From: Thermococcus sp.
GTDB lineage: Archaea; Methanobacteriota_B; Thermococci; Thermococcales; Thermococcaceae
Reading direction: 5' to 3'
Assembly (NCBI RefSeq): GCF_017656495.1
Contig: NZ_JACDNS010000018.1
Span: 1 to 43,457, forward strand
Length of the DNA: 43,457 nucleotides
The notes beneath the pieces are model-generated. The model was not told the origin of the DNA and did not search any database. It worked only from the letters and a program-made list of their open reading frames with translations. The translations under genes and the position numbers were made by a program. Below are positions 1 to 7,470 of the stretch, piece by piece; position 1 is the stretch's first letter; each line of letters opens with the position of its first letter.

Positions 1-49
1 GACCTCCGGCTTAGAAGGCCGGCGCCCTATCCTGCTAGGCTACGGGCCC
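1..49 (-). tRNA. tRNA-Arg (UCU), 5' part only
   Basis: Read on the minus strand, the sequence starts GGGCCCGTAGCCTAGC, a typical archaeal acceptor arm and D arm. An anticodon arm follows, with five-base stem CCGGC/GCCGG around loop CTTCTAA, which gives anticodon TCT and so tRNA-Arg for AGA codons. The variable loop begins and the window then ends, so the T arm and 3' acceptor strand lie outside. No intron is seen in the visible part. Confidence 0.92.
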
Positions 50-73
50 TCGGGAACTAATCATCAGAAAGGT

Positions 74-84
74 GTTTATAAAGA
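74..84 (-). promoter_or_regulatory. TATA box of the tRNA-Arg gene
   Basis: The minus strand carries CTTTATAAAC, centred about 29 bases upstream of the tRNA 5' end. This is the expected archaeal TATA-box distance from a tRNA transcription start. It also lies just past the 3' end of asnS, so the two minus-strand genes need not share a transcript. Confidence 0.7.
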
Positions 85-113
85 TTGCGGTAGTTAAAAG
101 GAAGAGAGAAAGC

Positions 114-1406
114 TCATGGATAGAGCCTTGTTGGAGTTCTTGGGAACAGGGTTGCCCATCTAACGTGGTCAAGACTGAGGATCCATGCAACTACCCTCTC
201 AACTCCAAGCCCAAAACCGCTGTGCGGAACGCTTCCATACTTTCTAAGGTCAAGATACCACTCATAATCCTTTGGATCCATACCTTCCTCGATGATTCTT
301 TGCACAAGCTTGTCATAGTTGTCTTCCCTCTGTGAACCACCGATTATTTCACCATATCCTTCAGGTGCAAGCATGTCAGCTGCTAAGACTTTTCTTGGAT
401 CGCTTGGGTCTTCCTTCATGTAGAACGCCTTGATGTGCTTTGGATACCCATAAACAAAGAATGGCCTGTCGAATTCCTCTGTCAAAACTCTCTCTTCATC
501 TGCACCCATGTCTTCGCCCCACTCTATGCTGACGCCTTTGCTTTGGAGGATATCAATTGCCTCATCGTAACTTATTCTCGGGAATGGTGGCTCTGTGTTC
601 TTTAAGGTTGTGAAGTCTTTTCTGTACATTTCAATCTCTTTTCTTCTCAGCTCTAAAGTCCGCTGAACCATATAGCTGACGAGTTCCTCCTCAACCTTCA
701 TGATGTCCCAGAGGTCCATCCATGCAGCCTCAAGCTCGAGGTGCCAGAACTCTGTTAAGTGCCTCCTTGTTCTGCTCTTCTCTGCTCTGAAGCTCGGCGT
801 TAGAGACCAAACTTTTTCAAGACCGAAGATTGCAGCCTCAAGGTAAAGCTGAGCAGATTGGCTTAAGTAAGCAGTTTTGTCAAAGTATTTAAGCCTGAAA
901 AGAGTTGCACCGCCTTCACAAGCTCCTGTAACCAATATTGGTGGGAACACCTCATACCAGCCATCTTGAAGAAGCCATTCACGAGCTGCTTGGATCATAG
1001 TTGCTTTAACTTTCATTATTGCTGCTACTTTCGGAGACCTTAAGTGGAGATGTCTCACGTCCAAGAGAAATTCTGGGCTTGCATCCTTAGTAATCGGAAA
1101 GAACTCGACGTTTTGAATGACCTCAATTTTGTCTCCCTGAATTTCAACTCCTCCCGGAGCCCTTTTATCTTGTTTAACGATACCTTCAATTATCACGCTT
1201 GACTCTATTCCAGTTTTCTTTGCAGTTTCATACGCTTCTTTGCTAAGCCCCTCTTTGAACACGGTTTGAATAATCCCGCTTGAGTCCCTAAGGACTATAA
1301 ACACCTTGTCTTTAATTTCTCTCTTTCTATACACCCAACCAGCAAGTTTAACCCTTTGTCCTTCCATTTCAGGTTTAACTTGAGCGCAGTAAATCTTATC
1401 AATCAT
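114..1406 (-). CDS. asnS: asparaginyl-tRNA synthetase
   Basis: Class IIb aminoacyl-tRNA synthetase of 430 residues that charges tRNA-Asn; the length is normal for Thermococcales AsnRS. An N-terminal OB-fold anticodon-binding domain (about 1-105; VKLAGWVYRKREIKDK) is followed by the class II catalytic core. Motif 2 is SFRAEKSRTRRHLTEFWHLE, then IIGGSQRED, and motif 3 is SGFGLGVERVVAW. The ACEGGATLF stretch and overall similarity point to AsnRS rather than the related AspRS, from family knowledge. The frame extends to a GTG at 1415. The ribosome site GGGGTGAT overlaps that GTG but sits 5 bases before the ATG at 1406, so the ATG is chosen. The minus strand has a TATA-like TTTAATAAA near 1445-1453. 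The gene is monocistronic, with tRNA-Arg downstream. Confidence 0.93.
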   Translation of the reverse strand: MIDKIYCAQVKPEMEGQRVKLAGWVYRKREIKDKVFIVLRDSSGIIQTVFKEGLSKEAYETAKKTGIESSVIIEGIVKQDKRAPGGVEIQGDKIEVIQNVEFFPITKDASPEFLLDVRHLHLRSPKVAAIMKVKATMIQAAREWLLQDGWYEVFPPILVTGACEGGATLFRLKYFDKTAYLSQSAQLYLEAAIFGLEKVWSLTPSFRAEKSRTRRHLTEFWHLELEAAWMDLWDIMKVEEELVSYMVQRTLELRRKEIEMYRKDFTTLKNTEPPFPRISYDEAIDILQSKGVSIEWGEDMGADEERVLTEEFDRPFFVYGYPKHIKAFYMKEDPSDPRKVLAADMLAPEGYGEIIGGSQREDNYDKLVQRIIEEGMDPKDYEWYLDLRKYGSVPHSGFGLGVERVVAWILSLDHVRWATLFPRTPTRLYP

Positions 1407-1444
1407 AACTATCACCCCACAACTTTTTGAAAGTTAAACTGAGG

Positions 1445-1453
1445 GTTTATTAA
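1445..1453 (-). promoter_or_regulatory. probable TATA box of asnS
   Basis: TTTAATAAA on the minus strand lies about 40 bases upstream of the asnS ATG. That leaves a short leader of roughly 15 bases containing the GGGGTGAT ribosome site. The rest of the gap up to 1668 is AT-rich. It holds the opposite-strand promoter (TTTAATATCC near 1620) and no convincing gene. Confidence 0.45.
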
Positions 1454-1668
1454 ACTAACCATGCTACCTTAAAGAAAAGCCAACCATCAATTTATCCACA
1501 ATGCTAACGCTTTAACTTTCAGTCTAAGCTCAATCAACATCGGCATTGTGCATCGAGTTTTCTTCAGGTAATCATTATTTAAATCCTTTGCCCTCCTGAT
1601 TGACAAAATGACAAAAAGCTTTAATATCCTATTAGCTGAAATTACTTTCCCCCGGTGGAGGTGATAGG

Positions 1669-2898
1669 ATGAAGGCAATAATTGCGAAGTATATCTTGGA
1701 TGTTAATGGAATAAGGGAAAATATGGCAGTTTTAATAGAAGATGATAAAATTTATGATGTTATTCCAAAGGATAAGCTTAAAGAATACGATGTTGATGAA
1801 ATTTTTGGCGGAGAAAACTATCTCCTAATCCCCGGACTTATTAATGCCCACACCCACGTAGCAATGACAAAATTTAGGGGAATTGGGGATGACTTACCTC
1901 TTGATAAATGGCTGAATGAAGTTATTTGGCCTATGGAAAAAGAGTGGACGACAGAAGAAATCCATAAATGGGCACTTATTGGAATTGCAGAGGCCATCGC
2001 CAACGGTTCAACAGTAATCAATGACCATTACTTCTTTGCTGATGAGATTGCTAAAGCAGCTCAAAAATTGGGGGTTAGAGCGTTCATTGGACAGACCATG
2101 ATGGATTTAGTTGAATTCCCAATTGCAGAACCAGAGGAGGGGTTTAAGTTTTTCAAGAGATGGAAAGACAGAGATAAACTTGTTAAACCAGTATTAGCCC
2201 CACATGCTACTGATACGGTTTCTCTCGACCTTTTAAAAGAAACCAAAGAGTTCTCTGAAAAAGAAAAGGCGTTAATCCATATGCACGTTTCTCAGAGCAG
2301 GGAAGAAGTTTTGAGAGTCAAAAGGAGAGAAGGAGTCTTGCCTGTTGAATACCTCAAGAAAGCCGAGGTCTTAAATGAGAACTTCATCGGCGTTCATGGT
2401 GTTTATCTAAGTGAGAGAGAAGTTGGGCTTTACGCGAAAAGTAAGGCAACATTAGTGCATTGTGCAGTTAGTTTGGCAAAGCTTGAGGGGAGTGTCGCAC
2501 CGATAATTGATTTATGGGAAAGAGGAGGTAACATCGCACTTGGAAACGACTGTGCGGCTTCGAATAATTCACTTGACATGATCCAAGAGATGAAGTTCGC
2601 GGCAATACTAAATAAAGTTAAAGTCCAAAACCCTACTAAGGCTTCAGCGAGAGATGTATTTTACTGGGCAACAGTCGGAGGAGCAAAAGCATTGAAAATT
2701 AAAGCAGGATTGATAGAGAAAGGGTATCTTGCAGATCTAGTGCTAATTAACATCAACAAACTTCACTTCACTCCAAAGACAAATCTGCTTTCACATCTGG
2801 TTTATTCCGCCAAGGGAAGCGATGTTGAGAAAGTTTTTGTGAATGGGAAGCTAATTTACAACTCTGGAAAGTTTGCAAAAATGCCAGTACTTTTTTAA
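1669..2898 (+). CDS. amidohydrolase, MTA/SAH deaminase-like paralogue
   Basis: A 409-residue member of the chlorohydrolase/MtaD branch of the amidohydrolase superfamily. These are metal-dependent TIM-barrel deaminases of 5'-methylthioadenosine, S-adenosylhomocysteine or similar compounds. Metal ligands are visible: H61-T-H63 after the PGLINA strand, H206, H243 and D294, plus substrate-side H179. Three conserved blocks differ from canonical deaminases. The usual HxxE has Gln (H206-V-S-Q209), the usual HNPASNxKL reads HCAVSLAKL, and GTDGAASNN reads GNDCAASNN. The activity may therefore differ from plain MTA deamination. The ATG follows GGAGGTGATAGG, a very strong ribosome site, and a TATA-like element lies near 1620. 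The gene stands alone. The family assignment is firm; the substrate is not. Confidence 0.82.
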   Translation: MKAIIAKYILDVNGIRENMAVLIEDDKIYDVIPKDKLKEYDVDEIFGGENYLLIPGLINAHTHVAMTKFRGIGDDLPLDKWLNEVIWPMEKEWTTEEIHKWALIGIAEAIANGSTVINDHYFFADEIAKAAQKLGVRAFIGQTMMDLVEFPIAEPEEGFKFFKRWKDRDKLVKPVLAPHATDTVSLDLLKETKEFSEKEKALIHMHVSQSREEVLRVKRREGVLPVEYLKKAEVLNENFIGVHGVYLSEREVGLYAKSKATLVHCAVSLAKLEGSVAPIIDLWERGGNIALGNDCAASNNSLDMIQEMKFAAILNKVKVQNPTKASARDVFYWATVGGAKALKIKAGLIEKGYLADLVLININKLHFTPKTNLLSHLVYSAKGSDVEKVFVNGKLIYNSGKFAKMPVLF

Positions 2899-3017
2899 CT
2901 TCTTAGTTGATTGTTTAATATACTAAGCAGTAAGATTTATATAGGATAATTTCCAATTATTTCTAGAATTATTTACAAAAATTATAACACCCATCACTAT
3001 GATTGGAGGGATTATAA

Positions 3018-3338
3018 TTGTTCATTGATCCCTTTGTAATTCGCTCCATTAACCGGAGTGAACTCCGGAAACGGATTCTATTGTATCTTCACGAGATATA
3101 TCCTTCTCCCACATATCTTGCTGAAATTGCACGAGTTGTCCGTTCGGATCCTTCAAATGTTAAGGGGGCCCTAATAGGGCTTGGGAATAGATATAATGGA
3201 CATAGTTCTCTCGTAAGTTTAGGGCTAGTTGAAATAATAGAAGAAAATGGATTCAAATACTATCGACTCTCAGAATACGGAAAAAAAGTTGTCGAGCTTC
3301 TTAAATCATATCGTAGTTACTATAGCAAATTTATGTGA
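3018..3338 (+). CDS. small winged-helix transcription regulator
   Basis: A 106-residue protein with one winged-helix domain. A helical N-terminus (SELRKRILLYLHEIYPSPTY) leads into a helix-turn-helix (LAEIARVVRSDPSNVKGAL), then a wing-like segment (LVSLGLVEIIEENGFKYYRL) and a short C-terminal helix. It resembles the small ArsR-like regulators conserved in Thermococcales and Methanococcales. The start is TTG at 3018, seven bases after GGAGGG; no ATG exists near the N-terminus. The next gene starts 11 bases downstream and its ribosome site overlaps this stop, so the two form an operon. The position just upstream of fam and the archaellum operon makes an EarA-like role possible, which is inference only. 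Confidence 0.8.
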   Translation: MFIDPFVIRSINRSELRKRILLYLHEIYPSPTYLAEIARVVRSDPSNVKGALIGLGNRYNGHSSLVSLGLVEIIEENGFKYYRLSEYGKKVVELLKSYRSYYSKFM

Positions 3339-3348
3339 GGTGAAAGGG

Positions 3349-4308
3349 ATGAATTCCCTAGTTAAAAAAATAGATGAAAACATTTCAGCCATGATCCAAA
3401 TATCTATGCTCAACTTAATCAAACTTGGATTAAAATACGGAATTTTTAATAAACTAACAATAAAACACCACTATGCCGATATTTTAAGCTCAAGTCCAAT
3501 TAGAAATAAGCCTTTATTAAAAAGCCTTCTAGATACATATGTTGAAGTAGGAATATTAGAAAAAGGCATTAATGAAATAAAAATGAAAAACTTTTCTTAC
3601 ACAATAACTCTCAATAGAGAAAGTGTTCAACATATGCTTCCCAATTGGGTCCCAATTTTTGAGGAAATATATAAAATGGTGGATTACGCGTTTATAACTC
3701 CAGAACATCCGAAGATTTTAATGGATTTTGATAAAGATGCAGATTTTTGGGATATGAGGCTCTCTCTGGAATTTAACAGTAATTATAGGAAATTGATAGC
3801 ATCCATAGGGAAGCTAAAAGATGGAATGGCAGTTTTGGATCTAGGATGTGGTTCCGTTTCCCCGATAGAAATTGGAAGACTAGTAGGACCTAACGGGAAA
3901 TACGTGGGTATCGATTTCTCTCCAGGCATGTTGAGCATAGCAGAGAGTAGAATAAGAGAGCTAAGATTCGATTGGGTAATTCTCAGGGAATTGGACATTA
4001 GGACAATAATCCCCCGTAATAAATATGACATTGTCATAATGAGCTTTGTTCTTGAGTATCTTCCCACACTTTCAAAAGTCATAAATACTGCAATGAACGC
4101 GCTGAATGAGAATGGGAAATTGATCATTATAGAGCCATTCAGAGAAAATTATCCCCAAATTTCTGCATGGGAGTTTTTTGAAAAACTAACAAAGGAATTT
4201 ACCCAATTTCCTAGCAAATTTGCAATAAGAAATTCTCTCGAACAAACAAACTATGATTTCAAGCTTCATGAGATTGGAAAATCTGTTCTTGTTGTAGAAA
4301 AACTCTAA
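3349..4308 (+). CDS. fam: SAM-dependent methyltransferase, archaellum-associated (probable fam)
   Basis: A 319-residue class I methyltransferase. The N-terminal 140 residues are helical and may be a dimerisation or winged-helix region. They are followed by a Rossmann domain with motif I AVLDLGCGSVSPIEIG, a GIDFSPGML acidic-loop strand and the YDIVIMSFVLEYLP motif. The open frame extends upstream to 3247. The ribosome site GAGGTGA at 3337-3343 fits the ATG at 3349, which also puts the gene cleanly after the regulator. From memory, Thermococcales archaellum clusters commonly begin with a methyltransferase gene called fam, and this one lies directly upstream of the archaellin gene. Its substrate is not known to me. 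A 158-base promoter region separates it from arlB. Confidence 0.75.
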   Translation: MNSLVKKIDENISAMIQISMLNLIKLGLKYGIFNKLTIKHHYADILSSSPIRNKPLLKSLLDTYVEVGILEKGINEIKMKNFSYTITLNRESVQHMLPNWVPIFEEIYKMVDYAFITPEHPKILMDFDKDADFWDMRLSLEFNSNYRKLIASIGKLKDGMAVLDLGCGSVSPIEIGRLVGPNGKYVGIDFSPGMLSIAESRIRELRFDWVILRELDIRTIIPRNKYDIVIMSFVLEYLPTLSKVINTAMNALNENGKLIIIEPFRENYPQISAWEFFEKLTKEFTQFPSKFAIRNSLEQTNYDFKLHEIGKSVLVVEKL

Positions 4309-4356
4309 TTTTGTTTATTTTTCGAACTTTTGTAATTTACTTAGTTTTTTGGTAAA

Positions 4357-4374
4357 TACCTACATATGTAGGTA
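4357..4374. promoter_or_regulatory. 18-bp perfect palindrome upstream of the archaellin gene
   Basis: TACCTACATATGTAGGTA is a perfect inverted repeat, read identically on both strands. It contains TACATA in both orientations, and a TACATT copy follows at 4373-4378. A second, shorter palindrome (ATATGCATAT, 4382-4391) lies just downstream. TACATA is, from memory, the motif bound by the archaellum activator EarA of euryarchaea. The location about 25 bases upstream of the core promoter fits an activator site. Confidence 0.6.
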
Positions 4375-4401
4375 CATTACTATATGCATATGCAAAAACA
4401 A

Positions 4402-4418
4402 AAAATTGATTTATATTC
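4402..4418 (+). promoter_or_regulatory. probable core promoter of the archaellum operon
   Basis: The A-rich stretch AAAAATTG (BRE-like) is followed by ATTTATATTC (TATA-like). Transcription would begin near 4438 and leave a leader of about 29 bases containing the ribosome site GGGAGGTG at 4453. A second AT-rich match, ATATTATAAAT at 4427-4437, lies too close to the ribosome site to be preferred. Confidence 0.5.
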
Positions 4419-4466
4419 AAAGCGTAATATTATAAATTGCAAACTTTCCAAGGGAGGTGCCAAAGA

Positions 4467-5114
4467 ATGGGATACCTTATAAAGAAGAGAAGAGGTGCCG
4501 TTGGTATCGGCACCTTGATTGTGTTTATAGCTATGGTGCTAGTAGCTGCAGTTGCTGCAGCCGTTTTGATCAACACAAGCGGATATTTACAACAAAGAGC
4601 TGAAGCAACAGGAAGACAAACAACAAAAGAAGTAGCAAGCGGATTAAAAATCGACAAAGTTGTTGGGTATGCTCCAAGTGCAAATAACATAACAATGCTT
4701 GCAATACAAGTATCTCTCAATGCCGGAAGTGAACCAATAGACCTTAATCAAACTAAGCTTTACCTAGACGATGGCGCTGCCCAAGTTGTTTTAACGTACT
4801 CAGGCAATAAGGCAACATTATCTGGTAATTTATTCGATACCACCTTGAGTGCATGGAACTTAAGCTCAACAACCTTTGGAATCCTTGTAGTACAAGATGC
4901 TGATGGATCTTTAAGTGGAAGTATTCCAACCTTGACTGCTGGAGACATTGTAATTCTAACCGTCGACGCCAATTCAGTATTTGGTGGAATTGAACCAAGA
5001 ACTACTATAACAATTGAAGTCAGACCTGAGTTTGGTGCCCCAGGATTTACAAAGTTTGTTACCCCAACAGCTTACGGATTAAGCACAAACGACAAAATTG
5101 TAGATCTCAAGTGA
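4467..5114 (+). CDS. arlB: archaellin (archaellum filament protein)
   Basis: A 215-residue preprotein of the filament subunit family. The class III signal peptide MGYLIKKRRG ends in a glycine where the prepilin/pre-archaellin peptidase would cut. The conserved hydrophobic helix AVGIGTLIVFIAMVLVAAV and the INTSGYLQQRAEATGRQTT region follow and form the filament core. The rest is a beta-rich, Ser/Thr/Asn-rich outer domain with sequons such as NNIT, NQT and NLSS that could be N-glycosylated. The frame opens at 4437, but ribosome site GGGAGGTGC places the start at 4467. Only one archaellin gene is present here, whereas many Thermococcales carry two to five in tandem. A T-rich tract follows the stop codon. 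Confidence 0.95.
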   Translation: MGYLIKKRRGAVGIGTLIVFIAMVLVAAVAAAVLINTSGYLQQRAEATGRQTTKEVASGLKIDKVVGYAPSANNITMLAIQVSLNAGSEPIDLNQTKLYLDDGAAQVVLTYSGNKATLSGNLFDTTLSAWNLSSTTFGILVVQDADGSLSGSIPTLTAGDIVILTVDANSVFGGIEPRTTITIEVRPEFGAPGFTKFVTPTAYGLSTNDKIVDLK

Positions 5115-5145
5115 TGCTTAGTGTTTCTTTGAATTTTTATGTAGA

Positions 5146-5161
5146 CCTTTCTTTTTTTCAT
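5146..5161 (+). terminator. T-rich tract between arlB and arlC
   Basis: The 70-base gap after arlB contains CCTTTCTTTTTTTC, the kind of T-run at which archaeal RNA polymerase terminates or pauses. Partial termination here would make archaellin mRNA more abundant than the downstream motor genes. This is inference from the sequence only. Confidence 0.45.
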
Positions 5162-5184
5162 TAACCTTCCGGAGGGAACAGAGA

Positions 5185-5679
5185 ATGTCATTCTCATATC
5201 TAAAAGACAAATTCAAGAAAAAAAAGGAGGAGAATAAGAAAGATGACAATGTGGAGATAATTAAGTTAGATGAACTCAAAGAGAGCGAAGTTAATGAAGA
5301 AAAGAAAAAAGAGGAAGAAGAACTCCTGAACCAAGTTATGACAAGAATAAACGAAATCGAGAATGATATCCCAAGAATAAAGGTTAGCATAGATACTTTG
5401 AAATCTCAAATACAAGAAGTTCGAGAGGAGGTTGAAAAGCTAAACAAGACTATCAAAGACGTCATGATGCTTTATGAGGTTGTATCTCAAGAAATAAACC
5501 CATTTAAAGATCAAGAAAAGGATAATCCTTTACTTAATGAGATTCAGGAACTTAAGAGACATCTAGAGGATTTACGAACCGAAATTGTTCAGCTAAAATC
5601 AGATTTGAAGCTGTTGGCAACTCATGGTATTGATCTCGATGAAGTTATATACGAAGTAATTTCGGAGGGAGAGTTATGA
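5185..5679 (+). CDS. arlC: archaellum motor-associated protein ArlC (FlaC)
   Basis: A 164-residue, highly charged, cytosolic coiled-coil protein. A Lys/Glu-rich N-terminal 60 residues (FKKKKEENKKDD onward) leads to heptad-like segments (INEIENDIPRIKVSIDTLKS, IQEVREEVEKLNKTI) and a C-terminal helix (LEDLRTEIVQLKSDLKLLAT). In euryarchaea ArlC works with ArlD/E to link the motor ATPase to the chemotaxis system. The start follows GGAGGG at 5171-5176. Its last four bases overlap arlD as ATGA, so the two are translationally coupled. Confidence 0.9.
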   Translation: MSFSYLKDKFKKKKEENKKDDNVEIIKLDELKESEVNEEKKKEEEELLNQVMTRINEIENDIPRIKVSIDTLKSQIQEVREEVEKLNKTIKDVMMLYEVVSQEINPFKDQEKDNPLLNEIQELKRHLEDLRTEIVQLKSDLKLLATHGIDLDEVIYEVISEGEL

Positions 5680-6476
5680 TTACTGAGATAGAAATCGAAG
5701 AGAGACTCAAAAAACTTCGAGGAAAAGTTCCTAATGTGCTCATAGAGGATTTAAGAGAAAAATTACTCAGTAAAATGGATATTCTTACTCCAGAGCAAGT
5801 TGACAAAATAATCGAAAGAATCCTCCAAACATATTCTGGACAAGTAGAGAGGCTCATCAAGCTTGACAAACGCGTTGAAGAGATTGGCAAGTATATCGAG
5901 GAAATCCGAAGTTATCTAATAGAGAAAAAAGGCATGAGTAAAGATCAAACAACTCTTGAGGAAATAGCTGTTGAAGAAAAACTCTCTCCTAATTATGAAG
6001 AAATCAACATTACAAACTCTGAGAAAGTTGAAAAGGAGGAAGAGATTATGGGGAGAAATTTTGAGATACCTCAGGAAATTAGAGATGTACTGGTTGTTTC
6101 ATCAAATGGTAAGGCTAGGCTTGAAAAGATTCCTCAAGACATGGCCTCAACAATGGTGGCTCTAAAGTGGTTAGGATTTCTAATAGATCGCGTTGGTATG
6201 CAAAATCTCGAAAATGTACTAGAATTTTACTATGAAATCGGCTGGATATCTGAGAACGTCTTAAATACCCTACTAAAATATGCCAATGGAACGAAACCAC
6301 ATCATAGAGAACCTAGCTGGAGACCCGAGGATAAGTTGACTATCCAAGACCACTTAATCTCACTGTTGTTCATAGAAAGGCTTAGGGGCGTTAGGATAAC
6401 TCGGGAAATCCTCGACTCAATAGAGCGCGAAATGAAGGTGATAAACAGAATTCTAGAGGAAGTGTATGGTGTGTAG
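5676..6476 (+). CDS. arlD: archaellum protein ArlD (FlaD/E family)
   Basis: A 266-residue protein. The N-terminal half is helical and charged, with a coiled-coil-like stretch around residues 20-90. A linker of low complexity rich in Glu and Asn follows. The C-terminal domain of about 120 residues is the conserved FlaD/E domain (RLEKIPQDMASTMVALKWLG, LENVLEFYYEIGWIS, LIERLRG-like segment, helix at the end). It is thought to be part of the cytosolic ring that passes chemotaxis signals to the motor. It overlaps arlC by four bases and is followed by arlF after nine bases. No separate arlE is present. Confidence 0.9.
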   Translation: MITEIEIEERLKKLRGKVPNVLIEDLREKLLSKMDILTPEQVDKIIERILQTYSGQVERLIKLDKRVEEIGKYIEEIRSYLIEKKGMSKDQTTLEEIAVEEKLSPNYEEINITNSEKVEKEEEIMGRNFEIPQEIRDVLVVSSNGKARLEKIPQDMASTMVALKWLGFLIDRVGMQNLENVLEFYYEIGWISENVLNTLLKYANGTKPHHREPSWRPEDKLTIQDHLISLLFIERLRGVRITREILDSIEREMKVINRILEEVYGV

Positions 6477-6485
6477 GGGATTCCA

Positions 6486-7001
6486 ATGGGTTTCAGTGTC
6501 TCAGCGTCATTTGCGCTATTGTTCACGGTGACTCTGATTTCCTTTGCTATAATGTATACAGCTCTAGACAATACTTATAGTTATGTATTTGATGCAATTG
6601 AAGATCACGCTAATACTATAATCATAACTAAATCCTCACAGCTTTATGTGTCACTCTATGATTACACTACCCAGCTTAATGTGTCTGTCTATGATGTTAC
6701 ATTTAACATTACAAATGGCGGCACAACACTCTCTCCATCTCGCTGGAACTTTGTATATGATGGAAGACTAACCTCGAGTAACATTGACATTGAGAACAAA
6801 CAATACCTCATACCTGGAGATTCTCTGCTCCTAACAGTACTAAACGTTCCGAAAACTACAGACACCCATGCTCTAGTTGTAATTACAGAAACTGGATGCA
6901 ATCTGAAATTCAAGTGGCGATGGGTATGGTTGAATCAAACTGCAGGTACAGGAACGGTTGAGGTAATTAATAGTGCATGGTATTGCCCAATGGAGGGTTA
7001 A
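6486..7001 (+). CDS. arlF: archaellum stator protein ArlF (FlaF)
   Basis: A 171-residue protein. One N-terminal membrane helix (FSVSASFALLFTVTLISFAI) anchors an extracytoplasmic beta-sandwich. In the crenarchaeal homologue this sandwich binds the S-layer and acts as part of the stator, according to family knowledge. The beta domain is visible as alternating hydrophobic strands (LNVSVYDVTFNITNGGTTL, SLLLTVLNVPKTT). Several N-x-S/T sequons occur. Two cysteines lie near the end (GCNLKFKW and WYCPMEG) and may form a disulfide. The gene sits between arlD and arlG with almost no spacing. Confidence 0.9.
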   Translation: MGFSVSASFALLFTVTLISFAIMYTALDNTYSYVFDAIEDHANTIIITKSSQLYVSLYDYTTQLNVSVYDVTFNITNGGTTLSPSRWNFVYDGRLTSSNIDIENKQYLIPGDSLLLTVLNVPKTTDTHALVVITETGCNLKFKWRWVWLNQTAGTGTVEVINSAWYCPMEG

Positions 7002-7003
7002 AC

Positions 7004-7465
7004 ATGGCGAGTAACGTTGCATCAGAACTTATACTCTTCATAGCATCTCTGCTAGTGGCTGGGATGATTGCAGGTGGATTATATGTTATAACACAAGATA
7101 TCTCCGATGGAATAACTACTAGAGGGAAAGATGCAGCATATAATTTGAGGGTGAATTTTGAAATTATAAATGATCCCGAAAACATTCCTACTGATAATGC
7201 TGGAGCTTATATCTTCTATGTCAAGAATATTGGAAAAGTGCCATTCACATTTGAATCTAGCTCTATTATTGTATTTATTGATGGAAATATGATACCTTCT
7301 TCAAATCTGACCTTTGTTAACTTAAATAACCCCACCTCAAATCAGCTCTATCCCTATGATGTTGGCGAGATTCATGTTGCAACTTCCCTCTCATTAGGGT
7401 ACCACAAAATTGTTGTTGTTCTTTCAAATGGAAAGCAGAGAGCACTAATATTTAAGATAGGGTGA
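7004..7465 (+). CDS. arlG: archaellum stator protein ArlG (FlaG)
   Basis: A 153-residue partner of ArlF. An N-terminal membrane helix (SELILFIASLLVAGMIAGGL) precedes a beta-sandwich (AAYNLRVNFEIIND, AYIFYVKNIGKVPFTF, YHKIVVVLSNGKQRALIFKIG). Homologues form filaments capped by ArlF and span the pseudo-periplasm to the S-layer. The frame opens at 6977. The ribosome site GGAGGGT at 6992-6998, lying over the arlF stop, selects the ATG at 7004. The TGA stop overlaps the region that provides the arlH ribosome site. Confidence 0.9.
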   Translation: MASNVASELILFIASLLVAGMIAGGLYVITQDISDGITTRGKDAAYNLRVNFEIINDPENIPTDNAGAYIFYVKNIGKVPFTFESSSIIVFIDGNMIPSSNLTFVNLNNPTSNQLYPYDVGEIHVATSLSLGYHKIVVVLSNGKQRALIFKIG

Positions 7466-7470
7466 GAGGC

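Noticed and set aside
1487-1678. 63-codon minus-strand frame between asnS and the amidohydrolase
   Set aside because: It has no ribosome site, covers the promoter of the plus-strand gene and has no domain pattern.
3783-4127. 114-codon minus-strand frame opposite the methyltransferase
   Set aside because: It is fully contained in a well-supported gene and has no start signal.
4382-4393. ATATGCATAT as a possible CRISPR or transposon end
   Set aside because: It is a single short palindrome with no repeats or flanking transposase; treated as part of the promoter region.
5118-5390. Minus-strand frame rich in Ser, Leu and Phe opposite arlC
   Set aside because: It is the mirror of the Lys/Glu-rich arlC coding sequence; the composition follows from that.
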